A DNA stretch of 64,000 nucleotides from Roseofilum reptotaenium CS-1145 (GCF_028330985.1 NZ_JAQMUE010000031.1:1-64000), one strand, 5' to 3'. Shown: positions 34,990 through 44,874, numbered from the stretch's first letter. Program-made: numbers and translations. Notes: a model not told the origin generated them from the sequence alone.

Positions 34990-36285
34990 ATGACTACCAC
35001 CATTGATTACGCCAAACATCCTTGCTTCAATGTCGATGTAAAAGGACAATATGGACGAGTTCATTTACCCGTCGCACCCAAATGTAATATTCAGTGTAAT
35101 TATTGCAATCGCAAATATGATTGCGTCAATGAAAGTAGACCTGGAGTAACCAGTACTGTTTTATCTCCAGAACAGGCACTCTATTACATGGGTCAAGTTT
35201 TGGAGAAAGAACCCCGAATTACGGTGGCTGGAATTGCCGGACCGGGCGATCCTTTTGCCAATCCAGAGCAAACCTTACGGACGATGGAATTGTTGCGGGA
35301 AGAATACCCAGAGTTAATTCTTTGTCTATCGAGCAATGGACTGAATTTAAAGCCAGAATATATTGCCAAAATTGCGGAAATTGGGGTCAGTCACGTCACC
35401 GTTACCATGAATGCGGTAGACCCAGAAATTACCCGCAAAGTTTATCGTTGGGTTCGGGATGGTAAAACGGTTTATCAAGGATTAAAAGGAGCAACCTTAC
35501 TTCTAGAGCGACAATTGGAAGCCATTCAGAATTTAAAAGCGGCTGGAGTAACGGTGAAAATCAACTGTATTATTATGCCGGGAATTAACGACCATCATGC
35601 GGTAGAAGTGGCTAAAAAAGCGGCAGAATTAGGGGCGGATTTGTTCAATGCAATGGCTATGTTCCCGACTCCAGATACTCCCTTTGAAGAATTGACGGAA
35701 CCCAATGCGCGGATGATGAATAAAATTCGCAAAGAGTGCGAACAATACTTACCGCAAATGCGCCATTGTACGCGCTGTAGAGCTGATGCTGTCGGATTGT
35801 TGGGCGAAGATCGATCGCAGGAATTTCATGGCTGTTTGGCGGCTTCTTCTAAACGAAAACTTCCCCAACAATCCAACAATCGCCCCTATGTTGCCGTCGC
35901 TACTGTTGAAGGAGTGTTAGTCAATCAGCATTTGGGACAAGCGCCGCAATTGCAAATTTGGGAACAAACGGGCAGCGGATTTAGTTTGGTTGAAGAACGG
36001 TTGACTCCAGAAGTGGGAACTGGATTTGAACGGTGGCAAAAACTAGCCAATAATTTGCAAGATTGTCGGGCTATTTTAGCCAGTGGCATGGGAGAGAATC
36101 CCAAGCAAATCTTAAGTCAATGTGGAATTACTCCCATCGAAATTAGTGGGTTTATTAACCTGGGATTGCAAGCCGTTTATGATGGGGAAGATCTGTCAAA
36201 ATTCAAACGGCGTAAACAAACGGAATGCACTCGCCTATCCGCAGCCGCGTCTGAATGTCAAGGAGATGGTTTAGGTTGTGGATAA
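34990..36285 (+). CDS. nifB: Nitrogenase cofactor biosynthesis protein NifB
   Basis: A 431-residue radical SAM enzyme that makes NifB-co. The radical-SAM motif is CNIQCNYCNRKYDC (near residues 33-46), with GIAGPGDPFANP and the distal cysteines in MRHCTRCRADAVGLLGED. A NifX-like C-terminal domain follows (about 300-410). Its motif reads LVNQHLGQAPQ rather than the usual HFGHA. The tail is Cys-rich (ECTRLSAAASECQGDGLGCG). CACGGAGAACC precedes ATG 34990. It is followed 28 bp later by cysE. Confidence 0.96.
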   Translation: MTTTIDYAKHPCFNVDVKGQYGRVHLPVAPKCNIQCNYCNRKYDCVNESRPGVTSTVLSPEQALYYMGQVLEKEPRITVAGIAGPGDPFANPEQTLRTMELLREEYPELILCLSSNGLNLKPEYIAKIAEIGVSHVTVTMNAVDPEITRKVYRWVRDGKTVYQGLKGATLLLERQLEAIQNLKAAGVTVKINCIIMPGINDHHAVEVAKKAAELGADLFNAMAMFPTPDTPFEELTEPNARMMNKIRKECEQYLPQMRHCTRCRADAVGLLGEDRSQEFHGCLAASSKRKLPQQSNNRPYVAVATVEGVLVNQHLGQAPQLQIWEQTGSGFSLVEERLTPEVGTGFERWQKLANNLQDCRAILASGMGENPKQILSQCGITPIEISGFINLGLQAVYDGEDLSKFKRRKQTECTRLSAAASECQGDGLGCG

Positions 36286-36313
36286 ATTGGGGAGTAATGA
36301 ACCTTGAAGAATC

Positions 36314-37054
36314 ATGAAGAAAACGGTGATGTCTATGATTTCTAACTCCTGCACTCCTGACTTCCCAGACTTAAGAGATATGCGATCGCATAAGCAATGC
36401 GGAGCATTATCGCTCTGGCAAGATATGGGTACGGATTTTCGCATCATATTTGAGCGAGATCCAGCCGCGAGAAATCCCTTGGAGGTGTTTCTATTCTCCC
36501 CTGGATGGCACGCCTTAATTTTTTACCGTATTGCCCATTATTTGCAAGCTCATCATATTGGGTTAATCCCTCGCCTGCTGTCAGCCATAGCGCGGTTTTT
36601 AACGGGCGTGGAAATTCATCCAGGGGCTTGTTTAGGACGGGGAATTTGTATCGATCATGGTATGGGGGTGGTGATTGGAGAAACTGCGATTGTGGGGGAC
36701 TATGCTCTGATTTACCAAGGGGTGACTTTGGGAGGAACGGGAAAAGAGCAAGGGAAACGCCATCCCACGGTAGGCGATCGCGTTATTATTGGTGCCGGAG
36801 CCAAAGTCTTAGGCAATATTAAAATCGGGGATAATGTTCGTATTGGTGCGGGTTCGGTAGTATTAAACCCCGTACCCGATCATTGCACAGTGGTGGGAAT
36901 ACCAGGGCGCGTGGTGCGAAACTGCGGACAATCGCTAGATCCCTTGGAACATGGTAGTTTGCCGGATATTCAAGGAAGAGCGATCGCCGCTTTAAGGGAT
37001 CGCCTGGAGTCCCTGGAAGCCCAATTACAGGAGAGGATTACCCATGAGTATTAA
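36314..37054 (+). CDS. cysE: Serine O-acetyltransferase (nif-associated, NifP-like)
   Basis: A 246-residue enzyme making O-acetylserine for cysteine synthesis. The C-terminal left-handed beta helix shows hexapeptide repeats: [18 protein letters not shown], then GVTLGGTG, with the catalytic Asp/His pair in IDHGMG and a second histidine in KRHPTVGD. In Azotobacter nifP plays the same role, keeping cysteine available to NifS. It overlaps nifV by 11 bp. The ATG at 36314 is uncertain; in-frame ATGs at residues 6 and 8 are alternatives. Confidence 0.92.
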   Translation: MKKTVMSMISNSCTPDFPDLRDMRSHKQCGALSLWQDMGTDFRIIFERDPAARNPLEVFLFSPGWHALIFYRIAHYLQAHHIGLIPRLLSAIARFLTGVEIHPGACLGRGICIDHGMGVVIGETAIVGDYALIYQGVTLGGTGKEQGKRHPTVGDRVIIGAGAKVLGNIKIGDNVRIGAGSVVLNPVPDHCTVVGIPGRVVRNCGQSLDPLEHGSLPDIQGRAIAALRDRLESLEAQLQERITHEY

Positions 37055-38195
37055 TATTAATGACACCACTTTGAGGGATGGGGAACAAGCGGCTGGAGTG
37101 GCGTTTACCCTGGCGGAAAAAGTGGCGATCGCCCAATTCCTCGATCGCATGGGGGTTCCAGAACTGGAGATCGGAATTCCGGTAATGGGAGGTGAAGAGG
37201 CAGATGCCATCCGGGCGATCGTTGATTTAGGACTGAAAGCGGAGTTAATCGGTTGGAATCGGGCTAAAATTGAAGATATTCAAGCCTCCCTTGCCTGTGG
37301 ACTGCACAGAGTCCATATCTCGATTCCCGTTTCCGAGATTCAGATCCAAGTCAAATTTGGCGGCAAGGTGTCTCAACTGTGGCGACAGTTAGAGGAAAGT
37401 ATTCATTTTGCGATCGATCATGGACTCTATGTTTCTGTCGGAGGAGAAGACTCTTCCCGCGCGAACCCCAAATTTTTGGGTGAAGTGATTCAAAAGGCTC
37501 AAGATTGGGGAGCCAGTCGATTTCGATTTTGCGATACGATCGGCATTCTCGATCCCTTTGCCACCTATGACACCGTTCGCCAATTGGTGCAACAGTTTAC
37601 CCTCCCGATCGAAATGCATACCCACGATGACTTAGGCATGGCAGTCGCCAATAGTTTAGCTGGAGTCAAAGCGGGAGCCACCTCCGTCAATACCACTGTT
37701 AACGGGTTGGGAGAACGAGCCGGAAATGCCGCCTTAGAAGAAGTGGCGATCGCCCTCAAACATCTTTACGGGATAAAATCAGGAATTGATACCCATCAGT
37801 TACGGGATATTTCTCAGTTTGTACAGCAAGCTTCGGGGGATACTCTCCCTCGCTGGAAATCAGTCGTTGGTGACAATGCCTTTACCCATGAAGCGGGGAT
37901 TCATGTCAATGGCTTGCTGAAAAATCCTCACACCTATCAAGCTTACGATCCGGCGGAACTTGGATTAGAACACCAATTAGTTTTAGGCAAACATTCGGGG
38001 CGCTCTCTGTTGTACCATTTACTCCAAGAGCAGCAGATTACCCTCCAACAACCAGAAGTGCAACACTTGCTCGAGCAGGTTCGCGATCTCGCCATTCAAC
38101 TGAAACGCGGATTAACGCAACAGGAAGTATTAGATCTGTTAAAGCACACGAATCTCCCCCATACACCCAATACCAAGGAACTCCACCCCTCTTAG
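37044..38195 (+). CDS. nifV: Homocitrate synthase NifV
   Basis: A 383-residue enzyme that condenses acetyl-CoA and 2-oxoglutarate to homocitrate, the organic part of FeMo-co. [15 protein letters not shown] at the N-terminus binds metal and substrate; the metal histidines are in [37 protein letters not shown] and ALTHEAGIH-like [13 protein letters not shown] complete the DRE-TIM signature. The gene overlaps cysE by 11 bp, so the two are coupled. Several HIP1 sites lie in it. Confidence 0.95.
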   Translation: MSININDTTLRDGEQAAGVAFTLAEKVAIAQFLDRMGVPELEIGIPVMGGEEADAIRAIVDLGLKAELIGWNRAKIEDIQASLACGLHRVHISIPVSEIQIQVKFGGKVSQLWRQLEESIHFAIDHGLYVSVGGEDSSRANPKFLGEVIQKAQDWGASRFRFCDTIGILDPFATYDTVRQLVQQFTLPIEMHTHDDLGMAVANSLAGVKAGATSVNTTVNGLGERAGNAALEEVAIALKHLYGIKSGIDTHQLRDISQFVQQASGDTLPRWKSVVGDNAFTHEAGIHVNGLLKNPHTYQAYDPAELGLEHQLVLGKHSGRSLLYHLLQEQQITLQQPEVQHLLEQVRDLAIQLKRGLTQQEVLDLLKHTNLPHTPNTKELHPS

Positions 38196-38225
38196 CGTCC
38201 TATCAATCTCAAGTCTGATTAACCG

Positions 38226-38330
38226 CTATAGCAGAGAAAGAGTGGGTTAGGACTCCGGTTCAATACTAAAATCTAGTACCCATCACCTATTCCCTATTCC
38301 CCATTCCCTATTCCCCATTCCCCATTCCCT
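38226..38330. repeat. Left arm of the foldback repeat plus heptamer tandem repeats
   Basis: 38226-38253 is CTATAGCAGAGAAAGAG followed by GGGTTAGGAC, the left arm of the foldback family without its right arm. 38286-38330 is a run of CTATTCC/CCATTCC heptamers. Both sit in the 350-bp gap between nifV and the zinc-ribbon gene. Confidence 0.65.
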
Positions 38331-38452
38331 ACCGCCCAGCGCGCAGCGCTATATCGCTTCCTCCATGCTTTTTTATCAGGATATCCTTACTTTGAACAAC
38401 TCATCTCTTCCCCAGGATTGATAAAGAAGTTGTTAAAATGGTAGTGTCCAAT

Positions 38453-38466
38453 ACTAGAATTCTAGT
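38453..38466. promoter_or_regulatory. 14-bp perfect palindrome ahead of the zinc-ribbon gene
   Basis: ACTAGAATTCTAGT lies 78 bp upstream of the small gene at 38545. It could be an operator; nothing else supports that. Confidence 0.3.
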
Positions 38467-38544
38467 TGAGCGACATCCAGTCAACCCACAAGTCCATCAA
38501 AGTTAGATCAAAACACGATAAAAAAGCGGCTGAGGAAACTATTG

Positions 38545-38847
38545 ATGAAAATCCAGTTAGAAAGTAACTATTTTGATGAAAAATGTCAATGCCATCTCTG
38601 TGGGACCCTTTTCTTTGCTGAAGAAATCATTGCCCGAGCCTATCGCAGTTCTGATGAGTACATCACCGATGTCTGTCCGCAATGTCTAGCATCAGGAGAT
38701 ACAGGAATCAGTCAGAGAATCCGAAAACAAGCTGACTATTTGCGTCGTTTAGCCAGCGAACTAGAAAAATTAGCTGATGGAGACATTGAAACTCCCAGTT
38801 TTGAGCATTTTCAAACCGTCAAGCAGTTAACCAAATCCATGCTTTAA
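38545..38847 (+). CDS. Small zinc-ribbon-like protein between nifV and modA
   Basis: A 100-residue protein with CQCHLCG near residues 15-21 and CPQC about 30 residues on, four well-spaced cysteines likely to bind zinc or a metal. The C-terminal half is a charged helix (QADYLRRLASELEKLADG). I do not recognise a named family. It lies between nifV and the mod genes on the same strand and may be a nif- or molybdate-linked accessory. TTG at 38542 is possible, but ATG 38545 is preferred. Confidence 0.75.
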   Translation: MKIQLESNYFDEKCQCHLCGTLFFAEEIIARAYRSSDEYITDVCPQCLASGDTGISQRIRKQADYLRRLASELEKLADGDIETPSFEHFQTVKQLTKSML

Positions 38848-38935
38848 GCTATTGATGCTCAACTCTTCTAAGCTTTAAAAAATTCTCGTTTATCCTGGTT
38901 ATCTAAACATTCTCACAACCTTGGGGGTGACGATC

Positions 38936-39718
38936 GTGAAAAAACGAGGATTTTTTTATTTCATTACAGCTCTAACCCTGACGATCTGTATAAGCTGTAG
39001 TTCTGGAACTCCTGAAACTTCAACCCAAACCCAGCTAACTGTATCTGTCGCTGCCAGTCTTCAGAATGTGATGCGTCCGATTGCCCAAGCCTATCAACAA
39101 CAGGCATCAGATACTCTCATTGCTTATAACTTTGCTTCATCCGGAACCCTGCAACAACAAATTGAACAAGGCGCTCCAGTGGATGTCTTTATTTCTGCTT
39201 CCCCTCAACAAATGGATGCCCTAGAGCGCAAGAATTTATTACAACCCAAAACCCGGAAAAATTTACTCAAAAATCAAGTTGTTTTAGTGACTCCCAAAAG
39301 AGAAAAAACGATTAAAGTATTTGCCGACTTAACTCAAGAGCATATCGCTAAAATTGCTCTAGGAAATCCAGAAACAGTCCCCGCAGGACAATATGGAAAA
39401 GAAGTCCTCACTCAACTTAAGCTATATGAGTTACTTCGGCCCAAATTTGTCTTAGCTAAAGATGCACGGCAAGTCCTCTTTTATGTCGAATCGGGAAATG
39501 TGGATGCGGGAATCGTTTATCAAACGGATGCGATGCTCTCTGATAAAATAACTATCGTTGCCACAGCTCCCGAAACCGATCATTCTCCCATTCTTTATCC
39601 CGTTGCTATTTTGCAGCAAACAGAATCTCCCGAACCAGCCCAACATTTTATTGATTTTCTCTGGACAGAACCCGCACAATCTATTTTCCAAGACTATGGG
39701 TTTCAACTGGCTCAATAG
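38936..39718 (+). CDS. modA: Molybdate ABC transporter substrate-binding protein ModA
   Basis: A 260-residue lipoprotein that captures molybdate outside the membrane. The GTG start at 38936 lies 5 bases after GGGGGTGA. A hydrophobic signal ends at the lipobox CISC. ModA landmarks are LTVSVAASLQNVMRPIA, FASSGTLQQQIEQGAPVDVF, VPAGQYGKEVL and VESGNVDAGIVYQTDA. The gene heads modA-mop-modBC directly after the nif genes, supplying Mo for FeMo-co. Confidence 0.94.
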   Translation: MKKRGFFYFITALTLTICISCSSGTPETSTQTQLTVSVAASLQNVMRPIAQAYQQQASDTLIAYNFASSGTLQQQIEQGAPVDVFISASPQQMDALERKNLLQPKTRKNLLKNQVVLVTPKREKTIKVFADLTQEHIAKIALGNPETVPAGQYGKEVLTQLKLYELLRPKFVLAKDARQVLFYVESGNVDAGIVYQTDAMLSDKITIVATAPETDHSPILYPVAILQQTESPEPAQHFIDFLWTEPAQSIFQDYGFQLAQ

Positions 39719-39812
39719 ACTGTAAAAAATGCCTGATTTTGTTCCCCATGATACTCTTTTTTTCTAGTGATATCGATAGAATATTGATTATATTATAAAA
39801 TCAATAAATTCA

Positions 39813-40022
39813 ATGAAAATTAGCGCTCGTAATGCCTTAAAAGGAACCGTGAAAAAAGTGGTCACTGGAGCCGTAAATAGTGAAATAACTTTAGAAATTG
39901 CACCCGGTGTAGAAGTCACTGGAGTGATTACTAAAGCGTCCGCCGAAAACTTAGGATTAGCAGAAGGAAAAGAAGCGTTCGCTGTGATAAAAGCTTCTGA
40001 TGTAATATTTGCTGTGGATTAG
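39813..40022 (+). CDS. mop: Molybdenum-pterin/molybdate-binding protein (Mop, molbindin)
   Basis: A 69-residue single TOBE/Mop domain: SARNALKGTVKKVVTGAVNS, then VTGVITKASAENLGLAEGK and FAVIKASDVIFAVD. Such proteins form hexamers that store molybdate in the cytoplasm. It lies between modA and modBC and ends 10 bp before the ModBC start codon, so it is part of the mod operon. Full length for the family. Confidence 0.94.
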   Translation: MKISARNALKGTVKKVVTGAVNSEITLEIAPGVEVTGVITKASAENLGLAEGKEAFAVIKASDVIFAVD

Positions 40023-40032
40023 CTCCCGAATC

Positions 40033-41895
40033 ATGATCGATAACTTTTCCCCCTTGTTTATCTCCCTTAAAACGGCAACGCTTGCCACGATGATCGCTTT
40101 TTTCCTAGGGATCGCTGCTGCTCACTGGATATTCCGGTATCGGGGAAAAGCCAAATCGATTTTGGATGGATTATTTTTATCCCCCTTGGTTTTGCCCCCT
40201 ACCGTTTTAGGCTTTTTCCTCTTGGTTATATTCGGGAAAAATACGCCAATCGGGTCTTTTCTTGCCCAGTTTAACATTCATATTGTCTTTACCTGGTATG
40301 CCACTGTGATTACAGCAACGGTGGTGGCATTTCCACTGATGTACAAAACTGCGTTAGCTGCCTTTGAACAAATCGATCGCACGATTCCCCAAGCGGCTCA
40401 AACCCTGGGCGCAAGAGAACAGACGATCTTTTGGCGCATTAGTTTACCTCTGGCGTTCCCTGGTTTGATGGCGGGAGCGACTTTAGCATTTACCCGTGCT
40501 TTAGGGGAATTTGGGGCGACGTTAATGTTAGCGGGAAATATTCCCAACCAAACCCAAACGATTCCGATGGCGATTTATTTAGCGGTGGAATCGGGTTCGA
40601 TGGAAACAGCTTGGTTTTGGTGCATGGTAATGCTTGGTTTGTCTCTGTTGATGGTAACTTTAGTCAATTTATGGCGTAAGTTTCAGAGTAAAAGTTGGAA
40701 GACGGTTTCTCCAGCGTCACTCTCCTCTTGGCACGTCAATCGTCCAGTTTATCGAGCGTCGGAACCGTATTTGAGCGTGCAGATTCGCAAAACACTCTGC
40801 GAGTTTACTTTGGATGTATCATTGACCAGCAGCGATCGCCAAGTTTTGGGGATTTTAGGCAGCTCTGGCGCAGGCAAAAGCCTGATTTTGCGCTGTATTG
40901 CGGGCATCGATACCCCAGATTCCGGTCGTATTGTCCTCAATGGTCGAGTGTTATACGATTCAGAACAAGACATTAATCTGCCCGCCTCCGAGCGCCGCGT
41001 GGGGCTTGTCTTCCAAAATTATGCCCTATTTCCCCATCTCACCGTCGCGGAAAATATCGCCTTTGGGATTCCCAAATCAGTGAACATGACTCGCGCGGAT
41101 ATCGAAGCGCAGTTAGCTGCGGTATACTTATCGGGATTTGGCGATCGCTACCCCGATCAACTCTCTGGAGGACAACAGCAACGAGTCGCCTTAGCCAGAG
41201 CCTTAGCCAGTCAACCGGATATTCTCCTCTTAGATGAACCCTGCTCCGCTTTAGATACCTATCTGCATTTACAGATGGTGAAATTATTAGTCGATCGCCT
41301 AGAGAGTTATCCTGGAGTGAGCTTATTTGTCACCCATAATTTAGAAGAAGCCTATCGAATTTGCCAAGATCTCTTGGTTTTAGATCGAGGAGAGGCGATC
41401 GCTTTTGGCAGCAAAGAAGACATCTTTACCGAACCTCGCTATGAACCCGTTGCTCGCATCACCGCTTGCAAGAACTTTTCCCGCGCGACTGTTGTCGAAA
41501 ATGGGCAAATTTTAGCCATTGACTGGAATTGTGCCTTAACCACCCATAAACCCATCCCCGATACATTGACCCAAATTGCCATTCGAGCGCATCATATTAC
41601 CTTTGTTGCCGATCTTAACCAAGAGAATACCTTTGAGTGCTGGTTAGCCGATACTAGCGAAAGTCCCCACCGGATGACCCTCTATCTCACCTTAAATCGT
41701 CCCCCGAATCATCACCGGGACTACCATCTCCAGGCAGAAATCTTTAAGGAGAAATGGGAAACCCTGCAAACCCAGCCAACTCCCTGGTCTGTTTGTCTGC
41801 GATCGGAGAAACTGATATTATTGCAAGAGCCAAGGGTTAGTGAAGTGAAGGGGCGATCGCTCAATCCCAACTCTCCCCCTTCAATGAAAAATTAA
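40033..41895 (+). CDS. modBC: Fused molybdate permease/ATPase ModBC
   Basis: A 620-residue fusion. Residues 1-210 are the ModB permease with several membrane helices and the EAA-type loop (AAQTLGAREQTIFWRISLPL). Residues 250-490 are the ModC ATPase: Walker A GSSGAGKSL, signature LSGGQQQR and Walker B ILLLDEPC. A weak TOBE-like C-terminal region follows. The same fusion is known in heterocystous cyanobacteria, so this part may be native rather than transferred. ATG 40033 starts 10 bp after mop. It ends 5 bp from the convergent DUF4157 gene. Confidence 0.93.
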   Translation: MIDNFSPLFISLKTATLATMIAFFLGIAAAHWIFRYRGKAKSILDGLFLSPLVLPPTVLGFFLLVIFGKNTPIGSFLAQFNIHIVFTWYATVITATVVAFPLMYKTALAAFEQIDRTIPQAAQTLGAREQTIFWRISLPLAFPGLMAGATLAFTRALGEFGATLMLAGNIPNQTQTIPMAIYLAVESGSMETAWFWCMVMLGLSLLMVTLVNLWRKFQSKSWKTVSPASLSSWHVNRPVYRASEPYLSVQIRKTLCEFTLDVSLTSSDRQVLGILGSSGAGKSLILRCIAGIDTPDSGRIVLNGRVLYDSEQDINLPASERRVGLVFQNYALFPHLTVAENIAFGIPKSVNMTRADIEAQLAAVYLSGFGDRYPDQLSGGQQQRVALARALASQPDILLLDEPCSALDTYLHLQMVKLLVDRLESYPGVSLFVTHNLEEAYRICQDLLVLDRGEAIAFGSKEDIFTEPRYEPVARITACKNFSRATVVENGQILAIDWNCALTTHKPIPDTLTQIAIRAHHITFVADLNQENTFECWLADTSESPHRMTLYLTLNRPPNHHRDYHLQAEIFKEKWETLQTQPTPWSVCLRSEKLILLQEPRVSEVKGRSLNPNSPPSMKN

Positions 41896-41900
41896 AAATC

Positions 41901-44504
41901 TTATATTACAATCTGCTCTTTAGTAATCCAACGACTTGCCCCGATAGGGTTGGGAGTTATATTGTCTAAGTTAAATTCATACTTATTAACATACTCTTGA
42001 GCACTGCGGTCATGAGCCAGAGTATTTAAAGTTTTCGAGTTAACCAATGCAATTCCAGTCACCTGTAATACTGGCTGATTGCTCTGATTATAGCTATAGG
42101 CAGTCACCTTAGCCAAACAATCAATATCCAGTGGCCCGCCGTGAAATTCACCTCGATGAATATTGTTGGCAATTCGGTATCGAACCAAGGAATTAACCGG
42201 GTGATTTTTTTGCAATTCCTTGAGTTTGATTTCTAACTCTTGTTGATTTGTTCTCTTCTTGTAGCCACGACCCCGAAAACCTCGCCTGGGACGTTGGATT
42301 TGATTATTTACAGGGACTTGTTCCGAGCGTATATCCTTTAATGTCTCTAAGAAACTATTGACATTGCGGCGTGACTCTAAGACATGGGCGCGATTTCCAC
42401 TGCCCGGTAATTTAACTGTTCCACCTTTCAAGAAAGTATCTTGCCTTGGGCTAATATACTTCTCTTTATGGGATAAGAAGCTACGCTGTTCATCTACTCC
42501 AAAATCAAGGTCTTCATTGGGGGCAGTTGTATCGAGTTTATTACTTTGAATTTGGGAGATAATTTTGTTAGCCCCAGCAACCATTTTTGGCCCAATTCCA
42601 CGATTTTTACTAAAGGCCCAGGGATATTGTGTACGCAGCGCACTCATCGCCTCATTTTGTTCTATACCACTTAACATCCCTTGTATATCTTTATCTAGAA
42701 GGATAGTTTTGACTGTATCCCAATCTTCAGGTTTTAAGGATAGCCCCAAGCCAAAATTCATCAGAGTATCTTTTACCCACAGGTCTTGAACGTCTTTAAC
42801 ATGGCTGGTGAGTAGTTCCATTTCCTTATATTTTTTCAACCATGTATATTTTATTTTGTACTTTTTTTCCTCTTCCGACCAGGTCTTCTCACGTATACCC
42901 TCCGGATTTTTGTCCGATTTTTTGTCATTGTTATACCCTTTCCAATACTGTTTCCAATGGCCAAACATTTTTGTCGCTTTACCTTGTGCTGCAAGTTCTC
43001 TGCTTTGGAAAGGGACAGAGACAATCCCACTTAAGGTTCGTGCCAGTTGATTAAGAAACGTTTTCAACTCAGAAGAGACTTGATTATTAGTTAATTCATT
43101 TCCTTTCTCTACCAATTTAGCTTTAATCCCCATTTGTAGTGTGCCAAATGCAGATATCTTTGGACTAATCGCCACATTAGGAGCGCTGCTTTTATCGATT
43201 ACTTTTGCCAGATCCTTACCGCTTAGAGCAACATTCGCTTGGGGCAAAATACCACCATTTTTATTGGATGGTTTTAAGTGTATTCCAGGGATTTTATCGA
43301 CTATAGTAATCGGCTTATTCCCTTTGAAGGGATTGCCGAATTTTAAACTCGACCAAGAATGGAAAAATCGCTTAAATACATTACTCCTCCTCGTATTGTC
43401 TGGAGTTCGCTGTTCACTTCCAAGGTCGGGTCTTCTTTTCAGCTTGAATGTAAGATTGGAGGAGCCTTTCATTGTGCTGACAAACTCACCAATCGTTCTG
43501 TCTTCTGGATTGACCGCCCCTTGCAAATCCATGGAAATTAAACGATTGATTTTGGCCAGATCTTCAGGAACAGGGATGGAACTTCCCTGGCCAATGGTTT
43601 CTACAAGAAAAGGAGGACTGACGAGTTCAAGAGCATTATTGGCATCGGTCTCTAACTTAAAATTGATCCCAGTAAAGGGCATATGCTCGCTCGATTCACC
43701 AATTTCCACATGATCTAATCCCCGCAACGGCCCATCCTTCATTTGGGCAAATTCATGTTCAAACCCTACTGTTGTGTAGGTCTTGCCATCTTGAATTCCA
43801 TTCGCTTTAACATTGGCTTGTAACCCAATTTGCTGCTCGACTAATTGTCCGAGATTATTGGCTTCTATCTTACGTTGGATCATGGGGGAACCCGAACTCT
43901 GGGTATTCTGGCCTTTGAGTTGTACTGAAACGGGTTGATTTTGACTAATTCGTTTTTCGTTATCTTGGGCATCTTGTTCCAAGGTATCGTTGATGGGAGT
44001 GTTGGGAATGGTAGGTTGCACATCCATATTATGTTGTTGCACCACATGGGTTGCTTCGTGGGTCAACACTTTAGGATCGTTAGCTACGCTTGATTGGACG
44101 ACAATATTTTTTTTCTGGGTGGTATAAGCTTGAGCGCCGATGCTTTGGGTGGCAACATCATCAACATGAACTTCAGCGTTTGCCACTTCTGGATGGCCTT
44201 GCTGGCTAAAGTTGTCTACGATTTCATCCGGTAGAGGCGATCCTTTTCCTGTAGGGTAGAGATTGACCGATTGTTGTTCTTCACCTTCATTATCTCGCTG
44301 CACAACAGGTTGCCGGGCATCTCGCTCCATAATCCGTTGTAGGATATTGCCATGACGCACTAGAGGGCAATCTTTACCCATGGCATATTGATTGCCTTCT
44401 CGTTGAATCGGGTTAGACTGGGCTTGCACGGTGTGGCCTGTTTTGCCTTTACCTTGAGATGGAACAATTGAACGCTTGCTGATCCGCCTCTGTCCACGTG
44501 CCAT
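41901..44504 (-). CDS. Large DUF4157 (eCIS core domain) protein with amidoligase-like region
   Basis: An 867-residue protein. After a basic, low-complexity start comes a DUF4157 domain (about 90-160): LPDEIVDNFSQQGHPEV, the beta strand AEVHVDDVA and the metalloprotease-like motif LTHEATHVVQQH (His149-Glu-x-x-His153). DUF4157 marks cargo of extracellular contractile injection systems and related toxins. About residues 247-298 read TVGFEHEF ... KLETDANNALELVSPP, recalling amidoligase / glutamate-cysteine ligase enzymes. The rest (about 300-867) is unassigned, with an Arg-rich linker RPRRGFRGRGYKKR. ATG 44504 has GGAG 8 bases upstream. No tail-sheath genes are in the window. Confidence 0.8.
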   Translation of the reverse strand: MARGQRRISKRSIVPSQGKGKTGHTVQAQSNPIQREGNQYAMGKDCPLVRHGNILQRIMERDARQPVVQRDNEGEEQQSVNLYPTGKGSPLPDEIVDNFSQQGHPEVANAEVHVDDVATQSIGAQAYTTQKKNIVVQSSVANDPKVLTHEATHVVQQHNMDVQPTIPNTPINDTLEQDAQDNEKRISQNQPVSVQLKGQNTQSSGSPMIQRKIEANNLGQLVEQQIGLQANVKANGIQDGKTYTTVGFEHEFAQMKDGPLRGLDHVEIGESSEHMPFTGINFKLETDANNALELVSPPFLVETIGQGSSIPVPEDLAKINRLISMDLQGAVNPEDRTIGEFVSTMKGSSNLTFKLKRRPDLGSEQRTPDNTRRSNVFKRFFHSWSSLKFGNPFKGNKPITIVDKIPGIHLKPSNKNGGILPQANVALSGKDLAKVIDKSSAPNVAISPKISAFGTLQMGIKAKLVEKGNELTNNQVSSELKTFLNQLARTLSGIVSVPFQSRELAAQGKATKMFGHWKQYWKGYNNDKKSDKNPEGIREKTWSEEEKKYKIKYTWLKKYKEMELLTSHVKDVQDLWVKDTLMNFGLGLSLKPEDWDTVKTILLDKDIQGMLSGIEQNEAMSALRTQYPWAFSKNRGIGPKMVAGANKIISQIQSNKLDTTAPNEDLDFGVDEQRSFLSHKEKYISPRQDTFLKGGTVKLPGSGNRAHVLESRRNVNSFLETLKDIRSEQVPVNNQIQRPRRGFRGRGYKKRTNQQELEIKLKELQKNHPVNSLVRYRIANNIHRGEFHGGPLDIDCLAKVTAYSYNQSNQPVLQVTGIALVNSKTLNTLAHDRSAQEYVNKYEFNLDNITPNPIGASRWITKEQIVI

Positions 44505-44596
44505 AGTTTTTCTCCGATCGCCCAATAACTGAGTCAATTCTTCCATTTTACAATGTAGGTTGGTCAATGACACACGCCCTGATTATTCCCGAACAG

Positions 44597-44713
44597 CTAT
44601 AGCAGAGAAGGAGTCAGTTAGGACAGTTAGGTTATGGTTTGAGGCAATAGGCAATAGGCAATAGGCACGAATCGCAATAGAAAATGTCCTAAATCTCCTT
44701 TTTTCTGCCATAG
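44597..44713. mobile_element. Foldback repeat, full copy (117 bp)
   Basis: Begins CTATAGCAGAGAAGGAGTC, then GTTAGGACAGTTAGGTTATGG, has GGCAATAG heptamers and GGCACGAATCGCAATAG, and ends TGTCCTAAATCTCC, then TCTGCCATAG. The ends are imperfect inverted repeats of about 29 bp. No open frame. It is MITE-like. Confidence 0.8.
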
Positions 44714-44841
44714 AAAAATGCCTTTAACCCATACTTTATACAGTGAAACGATATTACCAGGGTTTACCTTAGGGGTGGGCAATATGTGGGCTAAGTCTGA
44801 TTAAACTCCATGGGTAATGATTCACTATTGATCTGCATTTC

Positions 44842-44874
44842 CTCTCCCGTCAACCCCTGATATTGACGAGAGAG
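44842..44874 (-). terminator. Hairpin downstream of the NIL-ferredoxin gene
   Basis: CTCTCCCGTCAA, a 9-nt loop, TTGACGAGAGAG: 12-bp arms with one mismatch, 117 bp past the ferredoxin stop. No strong T-tract on the minus strand. Confidence 0.4.
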
